64,000 bases of DNA from Crocinitomicaceae bacterium (GTDB taxonomy: Bacteria; Bacteroidota; Bacteroidia; Flavobacteriales_D; Parvicellaceae). Under the pieces are notes generated by a model. The model saw nothing but the letters and a program-made list of their open reading frames with translations. It ran no database searches and was not told the origin of the DNA. Position 1 is the stretch's first letter; every line of letters begins with the position of its first letter. The position numbers and the translations under genes are program-made. Location: NCBI GenBank assembly GCA_002723085.1, contig PBNK01000002.1, positions 62,001-126,000 of the forward strand, written 5' to 3'. Of this stretch, positions 27,759 to 36,302 are shown in pieces.

Positions 27759-30053
27759 ATGTTAACTAATAAATCTCTTTCTTCAATTACTATTTTAATC
27801 TTGATTCTGGCCATTTCTTGTGAAAATCCGACTTTAAATTCAAATGATAAAAATATTAAGTCTGGTCTTGAATTAAAGGTAGATTCTGTTTTATCATTAA
27901 TGACTCTACAAGAAAAAATTGGACAATTAAATCAATATTCTGTGGGTGAAGAGATGACTGGTCCAAATCAAGACAATGAATATTCAAAAAAAAGATATCA
28001 GCATCTGATAAATGGTGATGTTGGATCAGTTCTTAATTTAATAGGCGCGAAAAACACTAGACTTTTACAAGAGCAAATAATGGAAAATACAAGATTGAAA
28101 ATCCCATTAATTTTTGCTTATGATGTTATTCATGGGTTTAAAACTATTTTCCCTATTCCTTTAGCTGAAAGTTGTTCCTGGGATTTAGACATCATGGAAC
28201 AAACTGCCAATGTTGCTGCAAAAGAAGCGGCTGCTTCAGGTTTGCAATGGACTTTTGCTCCAATGGTAGACATTTCAAGAGATGCTAGATGGGGAAGAGT
28301 TATGGAAGGAGCTGGAGAAGATCCTTTTTTAGGAAGCAAAATAGCTGAAGCAAGAATCAAAGGTTTTCAGGGAAATTCTTTAAAAGATTCGTTTTCTATT
28401 GCTGCGTGTGCTAAACATTTTGCTGGATATGGTTTTGTTGAAAGTGGGAAAGATTACAACATTGTTAATGTTGGTAAAAACACATTATCAAATGTTATAC
28501 TTCCACCTTTTAAAAAAGCAGCTGAAAGTAATGTTGCCACTTTCATGAATGCTTTTAACGATATCGATGGAACTCCATCAACAGCAAATACTTTTCTTTT
28601 GAGAAAATTACTAAAAGGGGATTGGAAATTTGATGGAGTAGTGGTTTCAGATTGGAATTCTATTGGAGAAATGGTTAATCACAGAACGGCTAAAGATTTA
28701 AATTCTGCAGCCGAATTGGCATTAATTGCTGGGTGTGATATTGATATGGAAGCTACAGCATATATAAATCATCTAGAGTCCTTAATTAAAAAGAATCCAA
28801 AATTAATTGAGCAAATTGACGATGCAGTTAAACGAGTTTTGAAATTAAAATTTGAACTTGGTCTGTTTGAAGATCCATATAAATATTGCAATGAAGAGAG
28901 AGAAAAAGAAACAGTCGGAGCGAAAGAACATTTTGAATTAGCAGAAAAAGCAGCATTAAACTCTATTGTCTTATTAAAAAACAACAACCACTTATTGCCA
29001 TTAAATGAAAATAAAAAAATTGCCGTAATTGGCCCACTAGCAAACGATAGCGATAGTCCACTAGGGAATTGGAGAGGAAAAGGAGAGCAAGGCTCAGCTA
29101 TATCATTGCTTGATGGAATGAAAAAGGTTTTTTCAAGTAATTCAATACAATTTGCTAAAGGCTGTGAACTTTCAATTGGTAATAATAATTTCTTTGAAGA
29201 GTTGAAAATTAACCAAACAGACAGAAGCGGATTTGGCGAAGCAATAAAGCTTGCTAAATCAAGTGACATTGTAGTAATGGCTTTAGGTGAGCCAGCATAC
29301 ATGACAGGTGAAGGAAGAAGTAGAGCTGATATTGGTTTACCAGGGTTACAATTAGAACTTTTACAAGAAATTTATTCGGTGAATAAGAATATAGTATTAG
29401 TGCTAATGAACGGCAGGCCTTTAACTCTTAGCTGGGAAAATGAGCACATTCCAGCGATTATTGAAGCTTGGCATTTAGGATCTAATGCTGGAAACGCCAT
29501 TGCTAAAGTACTGAAAGGTGATCATAATCCATCTGGAAAACTAACTATGTCTTTTCCTAAACATGTTGGTCAATTACCAATATACTATAATTACAAAACT
29601 ACTGGAAGACCAAATAGCGGTCCTAATCAAGTTTTTTACACACACCATACCGATATAGACAACTTTCCATTGTATCCATTCGGATACGGATTAAGTTACA
29701 CATCATTCGATTATTCGGAAATAACCTTATCTAGTGATTCTCTTAATTCTAAAAACAGCATTAAAGCCAGTGTTAAAATCACAAATTCTGGAAATTATGA
29801 TGGTGATGAAGTCATTCAAATGTATATTACTGACGATTACTCAAGTGTTACCCTTCCAAATAAAGAGCTCAAAGGCTTTAAAAAAATAAATCTAAAAAAG
29901 GGTGAAACTAAAATCGTTACATTTGAAATTAACAGCAATTTACTTAGTTTTTATAATAATGATGAAGTTTTAATAAATGAACCTGGGACATTTACTATTA
30001 AAATTGGTCCAAATTCAAAAACAGAAAATAGTGCGAAATTTGAATTGCAATAA
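27759..30053 (+). CDS. GH3 family beta-glucosidase (lipoprotein)
   Basis: 764 residues from the ATG at 27759 (MLTNKSLSSITILILILAISC), which gives a clean lipoprotein signal 13 bases after the GH16 stop. Earlier in-frame starts lie inside the GH16 gene and are rejected. The GH3 N-terminal barrel contains EKIGQLNQYS, GEDPFLGSKIAEARIKGFQG, CAKHFAGYG and the nucleophile Asp in VVVSDWNSIGEM (D298). The C-terminal alpha/beta-sandwich has ALNSIVLLKNNNHLLPL and the fibronectin-III-like end (FPLYPFGYGLSYTSFDYS). Such enzymes release glucose from beta-1,3/1,4 gluco-oligosaccharides. It probably acts in the periplasm as the last step of the locus. Confidence 0.95.
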   Translation: MLTNKSLSSITILILILAISCENPTLNSNDKNIKSGLELKVDSVLSLMTLQEKIGQLNQYSVGEEMTGPNQDNEYSKKRYQHLINGDVGSVLNLIGAKNTRLLQEQIMENTRLKIPLIFAYDVIHGFKTIFPIPLAESCSWDLDIMEQTANVAAKEAAASGLQWTFAPMVDISRDARWGRVMEGAGEDPFLGSKIAEARIKGFQGNSLKDSFSIAACAKHFAGYGFVESGKDYNIVNVGKNTLSNVILPPFKKAAESNVATFMNAFNDIDGTPSTANTFLLRKLLKGDWKFDGVVVSDWNSIGEMVNHRTAKDLNSAAELALIAGCDIDMEATAYINHLESLIKKNPKLIEQIDDAVKRVLKLKFELGLFEDPYKYCNEEREKETVGAKEHFELAEKAALNSIVLLKNNNHLLPLNENKKIAVIGPLANDSDSPLGNWRGKGEQGSAISLLDGMKKVFSSNSIQFAKGCELSIGNNNFFEELKINQTDRSGFGEAIKLAKSSDIVVMALGEPAYMTGEGRSRADIGLPGLQLELLQEIYSVNKNIVLVLMNGRPLTLSWENEHIPAIIEAWHLGSNAGNAIAKVLKGDHNPSGKLTMSFPKHVGQLPIYYNYKTTGRPNSGPNQVFYTHHTDIDNFPLYPFGYGLSYTSFDYSEITLSSDSLNSKNSIKASVKITNSGNYDGDEVIQMYITDDYSSVTLPNKELKGFKKINLKKGETKIVTFEINSNLLSFYNNDEVLINEPGTFTIKIGPNSKTENSAKFELQ

Positions 30054-30115
30054 TTATAGGAGCAATAAGTAAATTTTAATTTATATTTACCTAAAATATG
30101 ATTAATAATTAAACT

Positions 30116-30571
30116 ATGAAATTAAATAACCTAATTAAAATTTTTACATTGTCCTTTTTAATTGTAACAATATTTTCTTGTGGGAAATATGAAGAAGGAC
30201 CATCTATTTCACTGCTTCCCAAAAACAGCAGATTACAACAAAAGTGGAGACCCATTGAAAATGTTGATGGCAGTAATGGAACTGTAACAAACATTGATAA
30301 TGACGGGAGTTACATTGAATTTAAAAAGGGGGGGACAACACAATATTACTACCATGATGTAATGTCTTTTATTGGCGTTGATGCGGCAACTGGGACTTGG
30401 GCTTTTTCTGATGACAAAACTCAGGTTATTCATACCACAGATGATATTCAGTTAGCTGGTATTACTGTTTGGCCATCAAGTACTACTACTTATACAATTA
30501 CAAAATTGAAAATTAACAGTTTAGGCCTTGAAAGCGAAAACGGAGACAAAACATATTATGAGTATTACTAA
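30116..30571 (+). CDS. Small lipoprotein, lipocalin-like, last gene of the glucan locus
   Basis: 151 residues. The lipoprotein signal ends IFSC near residue 22, then GKYEEGP. The mature part has the pattern of Bacteroidetes lipocalin-like lipoproteins: LQQKWRPIENVDG, a strand YIEFKKGGTTQYYYHD, GTWAFSDDKTQVIHT and a final strand YTITKLKINSLGLESENGDKTYYEYY. It is 62 bases after the GH3 gene and ends just before a strong terminator. A ligand-binding role is possible, but nothing in the sequence says which. The similar N-terminal tripeptide after Cys (GK) matches the two upstream lipoproteins. Confidence 0.75.
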   Translation: MKLNNLIKIFTLSFLIVTIFSCGKYEEGPSISLLPKNSRLQQKWRPIENVDGSNGTVTNIDNDGSYIEFKKGGTTQYYYHDVMSFIGVDAATGTWAFSDDKTQVIHTTDDIQLAGITVWPSSTTTYTITKLKINSLGLESENGDKTYYEYY

Positions 30572-30593
30572 GAATTAAAATTCTATTTTTTTC

Positions 30594-30628
30594 AAAAAAG
30601 CTTCATTTTTCGATGAGGCTTTTTTTTT
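30594..30628. terminator. Bidirectional terminator between the glucan locus and the convergent gene
   Basis: A 13-base stem (AAAAAAGCTTCAT / ATGAGGCTTTTTT with one G-T pair, loop at 30607-30612) is followed by a T run on the plus strand and bounded by A runs, so it can work on both strands. It lies between the lipocalin-like gene and the stop of the minus-strand gene at 30630. Confidence 0.85.
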
Positions 30629-30629
30629 A

Positions 30630-32123
30630 TTATATATTTTTAAACTCATCCATCAAGACAGTGTAAGCCTCTTTTTTTATAAATTTAGATTTTAACCAAG
30701 AGTAAAAAAGAATTAACCTTGGATCTCTAAATACTTTTTCTTTTTGAAGGTTTATCTTTGTTTCAATCTCATTCAAAACAACCTTATTAACTTCATGCGG
30801 GTGATTCAAATAAGTTTTTAAAGCGTTTATAAAAGGAGCAACCATGCTATATTGTTCATTAATAAACATATCCTTGTGCTTGTCTTCTATTGATTTCATT
30901 ATTTTCAAACTGTTGTCAACATTACCTAATGAAGCTTGAGCTATAGCCATTATCATATCTTTTCGAACCAACCACTCTCTTCCCATTTGTTTTTGATAAA
31001 ACGTATCCGGTTCATGCATAAAATTTAAAATTTTAACTGCTTTAGAATTAGAGCCTTCAGTAATTAAAAATGCTGACAAATTCAATGATAAATTAAGTTT
31101 TTCTTGAATTGAAATTGCATTTTTTTTATTTGATAAAAAAGTTTCTATTCCTTCAATGGCTTCTTTAATATTATAATCAAAGACTTTAATAAAGCTATCA
31201 ATAGCTATATACTTAGCCTGATAATTAGATTTAACTATCTCATGTTCAGTAATTAATTTTAATAATTTTTGTAAATGCTGTTTAGCTTTTTGAAAATTTC
31301 TTGTATTAAGAAACGTATAAGCCATTATGTATTCAATTTGAGCAAAAGTATTTACATGTAATAAATCATTAAAGCTTTCATCAGAAATTTCATTGTAATA
31401 TTTCTGGACAACTTTTGCAAAAACGTTAAACTTTCTATTAATAATGTACTCTGATCTTATGATTTCAATAACCTTTAAATGAATAGATGGATTATTGTAA
31501 TCCCCTTTAATATTTTTATATTGCTTTATGGCTTCCTTTATGGTTTCTGATGGAGAATCTACCTCTCCTTGTGAGATTTTAAGTTTTAATTCGTTTTTAA
31601 TTTGAATAAAATACAGTTGAAACTCATCTATTTTAGCCTGTTGAACTTGAAGCTCCATCATTTTATGTTTAATGTTGGGGAAATATTCTTGGTTATAATA
31701 TGGTAAAATAGAAAGCTTTAAACGTTGAATCTTTAGATTTAAATCAATGTTATTACCTCTGTCTGCATTTTTTTCTTCTTTCTCTAATAAATCCCATGCT
31801 ACTTGATACTTTTTTCTTTCAATAAAATATAATATCATTAAAATTAAGCCTTCTCTTTTATTTAATTTTTGCTCTGAAATCGATTTTTTTAGAATTAAAA
31901 AATTAGTTAAAGCCTTTGTGATTCTTTTTCTTAAAGCATGATAATTTTGATTTCCACTTAAATTGTTTTTTGACTTTTTAGGGTTATTGTAAAAAGAAAA
32001 TAAATGCCTAAATACCTCAACATCTTTTCTTGTTTTACTTGGTCTTTTTCTAGTTAAAAACTGCTCAAATTCTTTTTTATCAACTTCTGATAATGTTATT
32101 ACTATTTCTTTAATTAAATCCAT
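30630..32123 (-). CDS. Cytoplasmic helical-repeat protein of unknown function
   Basis: 497 residues with no signal peptide or membrane segment. It starts MDLIKEIVITLSEVDKKEFEQFL and continues FRHLFSFYNN, a pattern also seen in other Bacteroidetes proteins with an N-terminal helical domain and degenerate TPR units. Helical pairs recur along its length (YQVAWDLLEKEEKN, YIMAYTFLNTRNFQKAKQHLQKLLKLI, KAVKILNFMHEPD). It is Lys/Glu-rich and has no catalytic motif. It is monocistronic, with a bidirectional terminator after it. Function is not known; a scaffold or regulatory role fits TPR folds in general. Confidence 0.75.
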   Translation of the reverse strand: MDLIKEIVITLSEVDKKEFEQFLTRKRPSKTRKDVEVFRHLFSFYNNPKKSKNNLSGNQNYHALRKRITKALTNFLILKKSISEQKLNKREGLILMILYFIERKKYQVAWDLLEKEEKNADRGNNIDLNLKIQRLKLSILPYYNQEYFPNIKHKMMELQVQQAKIDEFQLYFIQIKNELKLKISQGEVDSPSETIKEAIKQYKNIKGDYNNPSIHLKVIEIIRSEYIINRKFNVFAKVVQKYYNEISDESFNDLLHVNTFAQIEYIMAYTFLNTRNFQKAKQHLQKLLKLITEHEIVKSNYQAKYIAIDSFIKVFDYNIKEAIEGIETFLSNKKNAISIQEKLNLSLNLSAFLITEGSNSKAVKILNFMHEPDTFYQKQMGREWLVRKDMIMAIAQASLGNVDNSLKIMKSIEDKHKDMFINEQYSMVAPFINALKTYLNHPHEVNKVVLNEIETKINLQKEKVFRDPRLILFYSWLKSKFIKKEAYTVLMDEFKNI

Positions 32124-32312
32124 TTTTTTTAATTTAATGCTTTATTTATAACATATAAAACATATCCTTTTATTTTTTCATAAAAAATTGATTTTAAGAT
32201 AATTAACATTAAAAAAAACATATATATTAAGCCTTTTTATGGTTAATCTAAGTTCTAAATTAATCATTTTTATTTTTTCTTTGAACCTCAATATTTATAA
32301 AATTAAAAAGCC

Positions 32313-33509
32313 ATGAAAAAAATTATTTACATATTGTTTATTGTTTCTTTTTACTTCAAAACAACCACTGCTCAAAACCCAACCGCAGCAGTTATTAGTG
32401 TTTATACTCAGGGGGTTGACATCAGCCATGAAATGGCAGAGAGTTTACTTAGAATTGAATTAACTAAATCCGAAAAATTTAATGTCTTTGACAAATTAGA
32501 CATGCTAGAGATATTAAATGAGCAACAAATTGATATTTCTAACTGTTTTGGAAAAAACTGTTTGCTTGAAATAGGAAAAATAGCTGATGTAGACAAAATG
32601 ATTTCAGGCTCAATAGAGAACCTTGGAAAAAAAATAGTTATGACTGTTAAAATTTTAGATGTAAAAAATGGAAAATACGACAAAATTGCAGTTGAAGAGT
32701 TTATAAATCTTGATACTGAGCTTCAAATAATGATGCAGATCACCCTTAACAAGGGTCTTGGAATTGAAAACGATCCTGATATGGTAAATAACTTTGTTTA
32801 TTACAGTGTCCCTCCAGAAGCTCCAATAACTTATACAAAAAATAATGGCCCAAGAATGGGTGTTGCACTAGTTACAGGTGATATGAGTGAAATTCTTCAA
32901 GCAGACCTTGCTGATGGCGGATGGGGTTTACCATTCCCAGTTTTGACTCAATTGGGTTATCAACTTGAAGGAGCATATTTAAGTGCAGGGAATTTTCAAG
33001 CATTAATTGAAGGGATGGTTTTATTAACTGGAGTTGAACAGGGCATGTTTAATCCATCTTTTACTTTTATTAATGGGTTTAGAAACTCAAAAACAGGTTG
33101 GGAATTTGGTTTTGGGCCAACATTTAGGTTTTCAAAAAAAGCATGGGGTTACTTTGATGCAGCTCAAAATTGGAATGCAATAAAAAACCAACAAGGTAGA
33201 TATTATGAAAATGATCCTGAGTTTTTAAATACTCAAAATAACGGTGGGTTTGAGACTATTACAAGCCCTAATGGAAATACGTATACTCAGGAAGTTGGGG
33301 TGTTTGATGATAATGGGAACCCTTTCAATATTGAAAGAAGAATGGACAGCAGAGGACCAGTTGCTTTTAGTCCCGCATTTGTTTTTGCTGTAGGCAAAAC
33401 TTTTAAATCTGGATATTTAAACATCCCCGTAAATTTATTTCTTTCTTCGAGTAAAAGTGGTCAATTTATTGGGTTATCAATGGGGTTCAATATTGCTAAA
33501 AAAGAATAG
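32313..33509 (+). CDS. Secreted protein with CsgG/LpoB-like N-terminal domain and beta-strand-rich C-terminal half
   Basis: 398 residues. A signal peptide (YILFIVSFYFKTTTAQ) is followed by a domain of about 130 residues: VISVYTQGVDISHEMAESLLRIELTKSEKFNVFD, two Cys in NCFGKNCLLEIGK, and VDKMISGSIENLGKKIVMTVKILDV. That pattern is typical of CsgG/LpoB/DUF2380-like folds in the Bacteroidetes envelope. The second half (about 170-398) is rich in alternating aromatic/hydrophobic strands (WEFGFGPTFRFSKKAWGYFD, FVFAVGKTF, IGLSMGFNIA), suggesting an outer-membrane barrel or barrel-like fold. The precise function is unknown. No operon partner; preceded by 189 bases without a gene. Confidence 0.75.
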   Translation: MKKIIYILFIVSFYFKTTTAQNPTAAVISVYTQGVDISHEMAESLLRIELTKSEKFNVFDKLDMLEILNEQQIDISNCFGKNCLLEIGKIADVDKMISGSIENLGKKIVMTVKILDVKNGKYDKIAVEEFINLDTELQIMMQITLNKGLGIENDPDMVNNFVYYSVPPEAPITYTKNNGPRMGVALVTGDMSEILQADLADGGWGLPFPVLTQLGYQLEGAYLSAGNFQALIEGMVLLTGVEQGMFNPSFTFINGFRNSKTGWEFGFGPTFRFSKKAWGYFDAAQNWNAIKNQQGRYYENDPEFLNTQNNGGFETITSPNGNTYTQEVGVFDDNGNPFNIERRMDSRGPVAFSPAFVFAVGKTFKSGYLNIPVNLFLSSSKSGQFIGLSMGFNIAKKE

Positions 33510-33520
33510 GTTAATATTTT

Positions 33521-34003
33521 CTATTTTGGAAATTCTTGAACAACTCCATTTCCATCTATCTGAGCAAAACCAATGTAGCCATTAAATTTTGAGTCATTGC
33601 AAGAATATGTAGAAAAATTAACTTTTCCATTTTTTTTAGACTCATGAACCATGATTTTTACTTGCAGGCATTGCTCAATTATATCTGAAACAATTGCATC
33701 GTAATAACAAGTTCCATTTTTTTCTTTTTTTCTAGCATTTACAAGATCTCCTTGTTCAAAATAAAACTCTCCATTAGAAAGGGTGTATTCTGCCCAATCT
33801 GTTGCTAATGTTTTATCTTTTGACATTCCTTTTCCATAATAAATTTTATCTTTTGTAGAATTGCCTTCAGAATAGCCATTTTCAATTACTTCTTTTAAAA
33901 AGGAGTCTTTATCATGAATATTTAAAATATTTTTCAATGACAGAGTTTCTTGGCCCTTTATAAAAAAAGGCACTAAAAAGAATAGAAATATATATTTTTT
34001 CAT
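33521..34003 (-). CDS. Small secreted protein of unknown function
   Basis: 160 residues with a signal peptide (YIFLFFLVPFFIKGQ). The mature part has Lys/Asp-rich segments and three Cys (GTCYYDA, IEQCLQVKIM, YSCNDSKFNG), which could form a disulphide. No family was recognised. It lies 27 bases downstream of the T9SS esterase on the same strand, so cotranscription is likely, and it is convergent with the preceding plus-strand gene (11 bases between stops). Confidence 0.68.
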   Translation of the reverse strand: MKKYIFLFFLVPFFIKGQETLSLKNILNIHDKDSFLKEVIENGYSEGNSTKDKIYYGKGMSKDKTLATDWAEYTLSNGEFYFEQGDLVNARKKEKNGTCYYDAIVSDIIEQCLQVKIMVHESKKNGKVNFSTYSCNDSKFNGYIGFAQIDGNGVVQEFPK

Positions 34004-34030
34004 ATTGTTTGATTAATGAGATTAGAAAAA

Positions 34031-35248
34031 TTACTTCATTACAGTAAGTTTTTTAAGTGTTGAATTGTTGTTAAATAATATTTTTACGTAGTAAACACCT
34101 TTGTTGTAAGAAGATAAAGAAAGATTATAATTTTTATCATTTACAAAAAAAGTCTGAACAATTTGACCCATTTGATTGTATATAATTATTCTGTTTATTA
34201 CTTCATTCGAAGAATAATTAACTTCATTTATTGCTGGATTAGGAAATTGCTTTACCTCTTGTTTTTTATTGACTGTAATTCCAAGGTTTGGATTATTACA
34301 AGGCAATAATGGATATATGAAGTTTGATGCAAATTCAACAGCTTGAGTAAATAATGGATTAGCATGGCCAGAGCCAGCCCACCCGTGACCCTCACCAGTG
34401 TATACCAAAGTATCATTCAAAACTCCAGCACTATCAACAAAAGGTTTCATTGCATTCATCCCACATAAATTTAATACTGTTGGCTGATTTGTGCCAGGGC
34501 CACAATTATAATTTACTGTTAAGTCAGCGGTTCCATGAATAAAAACTACAGGTTCATCATTAGCATCAATCCAAGCTAAATCGTTGATACCTCCTGCAAA
34601 ACTAATTATACCGCTTATTTCAGAAGAATATCCATCATTTCCCGCATCTCCCTCAAGAGTCCCCCCAATACTAGAAACGAGGCCTTGGACATTTGTTGGT
34701 GAAGTTGGGAGGTCGCTAATTTGATCTATATATGCTAGGTGAATAGATAATACAGCTCCCGCAGAATATCCACCAATAAAAATTCCTTGGGGATGAATCC
34801 CTAATGCATTTCCATTCGCATGATCTTTTCTTAGGTATCTAATAGCTGATTTAATGTCCGCTACAGCTTTTAAAACTGTTCTATACTGTTCTTCTGAACT
34901 TAGTGCGAAGATTATAGGGTTTGATGATAACCTATAATTGGCTGAAATAGCAACATATCCCCTTTTAGCATATGATGTACAAAAATCAACACAATCAGTT
35001 AAATTTTTATCTCCTGCATAAAATGACCCACCATGCATATATAAAACAACCGGTCTATTAGTAGCTGTATCGCCATCAGGTGTATAAATATCCATTTCAT
35101 GGTATTGGTCAGTATAAACATCTGAGTAATTGACTGTTGAAACAGAAACAGTACTAAAAATTTCTGTTTGATATCTTCCATCACATTGGCCAAAACTTGC
35201 GCTAGTAGCAATGAGTATTAAAATAAGTAGTGTACTGATTTTTTTCAT
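34031..35248 (-). CDS. Secreted carboxylesterase-type alpha/beta hydrolase with T9SS sorting domain
   Basis: 405 residues: signal peptide (1-20, SASFG), esterase domain and a T9SS type A tail (about 330-405; VKQFPNPAINEVNYS ... GVYYVKI ... LKKLTVMK). Catalytic parts are intact: oxyanion motif MHGGSF (HGG at 72-74), nucleophile S162 in GGYSAGA, an Asp in IHGTADLTV and His in GEGHGWAG. It resembles bacterial hormone-sensitive-lipase or feruloyl/acetyl-esterase-like enzymes; the substrate is unknown, but secreted esterases often deacetylate or de-esterify plant or algal polymers. It is paralogous to the 523-residue protein at 11917-13488, which lacks these residues. Likely cotranscribed with the small gene downstream. 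Confidence 0.92.
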   Translation of the reverse strand: MKKISTLLILILIATSASFGQCDGRYQTEIFSTVSVSTVNYSDVYTDQYHEMDIYTPDGDTATNRPVVLYMHGGSFYAGDKNLTDCVDFCTSYAKRGYVAISANYRLSSNPIIFALSSEEQYRTVLKAVADIKSAIRYLRKDHANGNALGIHPQGIFIGGYSAGAVLSIHLAYIDQISDLPTSPTNVQGLVSSIGGTLEGDAGNDGYSSEISGIISFAGGINDLAWIDANDEPVVFIHGTADLTVNYNCGPGTNQPTVLNLCGMNAMKPFVDSAGVLNDTLVYTGEGHGWAGSGHANPLFTQAVEFASNFIYPLLPCNNPNLGITVNKKQEVKQFPNPAINEVNYSSNEVINRIIIYNQMGQIVQTFFVNDKNYNLSLSSYNKGVYYVKILFNNNSTLKKLTVMK

Positions 35249-35292
35249 AATAATTAATAAAATGAGTTTCTATAAAATTAGCTATTATTTTG

Positions 35293-35330
35293 ATAAAAAA
35301 AAAGAGGAACTTTTAGCTCCCCTTTTTTTT
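35293..35330 (-). terminator. Terminator after repeat-protein copy A
   Basis: On the minus strand GGGGAGC (loop TAAAA) pairs with GTTCCTC using two G-T pairs, inside flanking A and T runs, followed by nine T. It lies 18 bases after the stop of the 229-residue protein. Confidence 0.75.
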
Positions 35331-35347
35331 AAAATAAATTATGTAAT

Positions 35348-36037
35348 CTATCTTACTCTTGCGTCAATCTTACCTTGTTGCATTCCAGTAGAATATCCAC
35401 ATTTGTAATCTTCACATCCCAAAGGAGCTTTTTCAGGACAAGATGGTATTTCTTGTGGTTTTGAAATTTCATCTTTAGCCTCAGACCACCCTTTCACATA
35501 TCCGTCTTTCCAACCTCTACAAAAACTACTTACTGAAGTGTTTGGAGATGAGTCTGTAGCTCTTGAATCTGATGCAGCATTTCCAGAGGTTGAAGTTGGT
35601 GCATTAGGAGTATATTTCTTATCTGTTTTTCCCGGTGTGCTTTTGCTTGTTTTATCTTGAAGCTTGTCGCCTTTTGAAGATGTTGGTGCACTAGTAGGCT
35701 TAGTTGGGGATTTCACCATTGTATTTGCTGGCGAAGTCACTCTTTTCTCTTCGTTTGAAACGCCTGGCTTAGTTGGGTATTTGTTCTTTGACTCAACTGA
35801 TGTTGACGGCTTCTCTTTAACCATTGTATTTGCTGGCGATGTCGCTCTTTTGTTAACATCTTGATTATTAGGAGCTGGTTTAGTCGGATACTTAGAACTT
35901 GTAGGTTTAATTTTTTCTTCTGATGAAGCTTTTTCCTTTACCATGTCATTCTTTGAAGGAGCCTTTCTCGGTGAAGTTTGGGCGAAACCTACAGAACATA
36001 GTAAAGCAAAGCAAAGGGTGAAAGTTAAATTTTTCAT
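35348..36037 (-). CDS. Repeat-rich secreted protein, copy A (paralogue of 51711-52382)
   Basis: 229 residues. A signal peptide (LTFTLCFALLCSVGFAQ) is followed by a low-complexity, Lys/Pro/Ser/Thr-rich part (about 20-160) with a 35-residue repeat built of KYPTKP, a linker ending in KRATSPANTMVKEKPS and KSK/ESKN segments. The repeats correspond to a 105-base DNA period. The C-terminal 60 residues form a Cys-containing module: FCRGWKDGYVKGW, then CPEK, GCEDYKCGYSTGMQQGKID. The first part is likely disordered and cell-wall- or surface-exposed; the end is folded. Function unknown. The gene is divergent from the DUF3078 gene and shares its upstream region with copy B. Confidence 0.8.
   Translation of the reverse strand: MKNLTFTLCFALLCSVGFAQTSPRKAPSKNDMVKEKASSEEKIKPTSSKYPTKPAPNNQDVNKRATSPANTMVKEKPSTSVESKNKYPTKPGVSNEEKRVTSPANTMVKSPTKPTSAPTSSKGDKLQDKTSKSTPGKTDKKYTPNAPTSTSGNAASDSRATDSSPNTSVSSFCRGWKDGYVKGWSEAKDEISKPQEIPSCPEKAPLGCEDYKCGYSTGMQQGKIDARVR
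35715..35900 (-). repeat. 105-base tandem repeat inside copy A
   Basis: The segment beginning ACCATTGTATTTGCTGGCGA at 35715 recurs at 35820, a spacing of 105 bases (35 codons). The second unit is partial and more diverged towards its end. Confidence 0.75.
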
Positions 36038-36246
36038 ATTATTTAGTTTTCGTTTGTTTTTTAAAATTGTCCTCTAATTTAGGAAAAATAAAAATTTTAC
36101 TACTATAAAACTGATAAAGCAATAAAAATCATGGACAAAATATATAAAAGATTAGACCATTGTTAAATTTTGTCGTTTTATTCAAAGTTAACTTATCTTA
36201 AAATCACGAATTTTTTAATGTCTTTAAAATTATAATAACAAAAGAT

Positions 36247-36254
36247 TAAATTTG
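36247..36254 (+). promoter_or_regulatory. Putative -7 promoter element upstream of the DUF3078 gene
   Basis: TAAATTTG fits TAnnTTTG and lies 48 bases before the ATG at 36303, inside the duplicated upstream region. An identical element is at 52592-52599 in copy B. Confidence 0.4.
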
Positions 36255-36302
36255 CATTATTGTTTAATCCTAAACTGCCAATAGATTTAGCAACTTTGAA
36301 TT

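Larger units (their letters stand above)
35348..36299 (-). repeat. Dispersed duplication, copy A (gene plus about 260 bases upstream)
   Basis: The coding region and upstream DNA up to just before the DUF3078 start codon match 51711-52643 in the same orientation. By eye, long stretches (for example around 36110-36160 versus 52455-52505) are nearly identical. The match ends at about 36298, a few bases before ATG 36303. Confidence 0.85.

Noticed and set aside
28769-29302. Long open frame on the minus strand inside the GH3 gene (177 codons)
   Set aside because: The GH3 protein is complete and convincing on the plus strand; the opposite frame has no recognisable domain and is a by-product of codon use.
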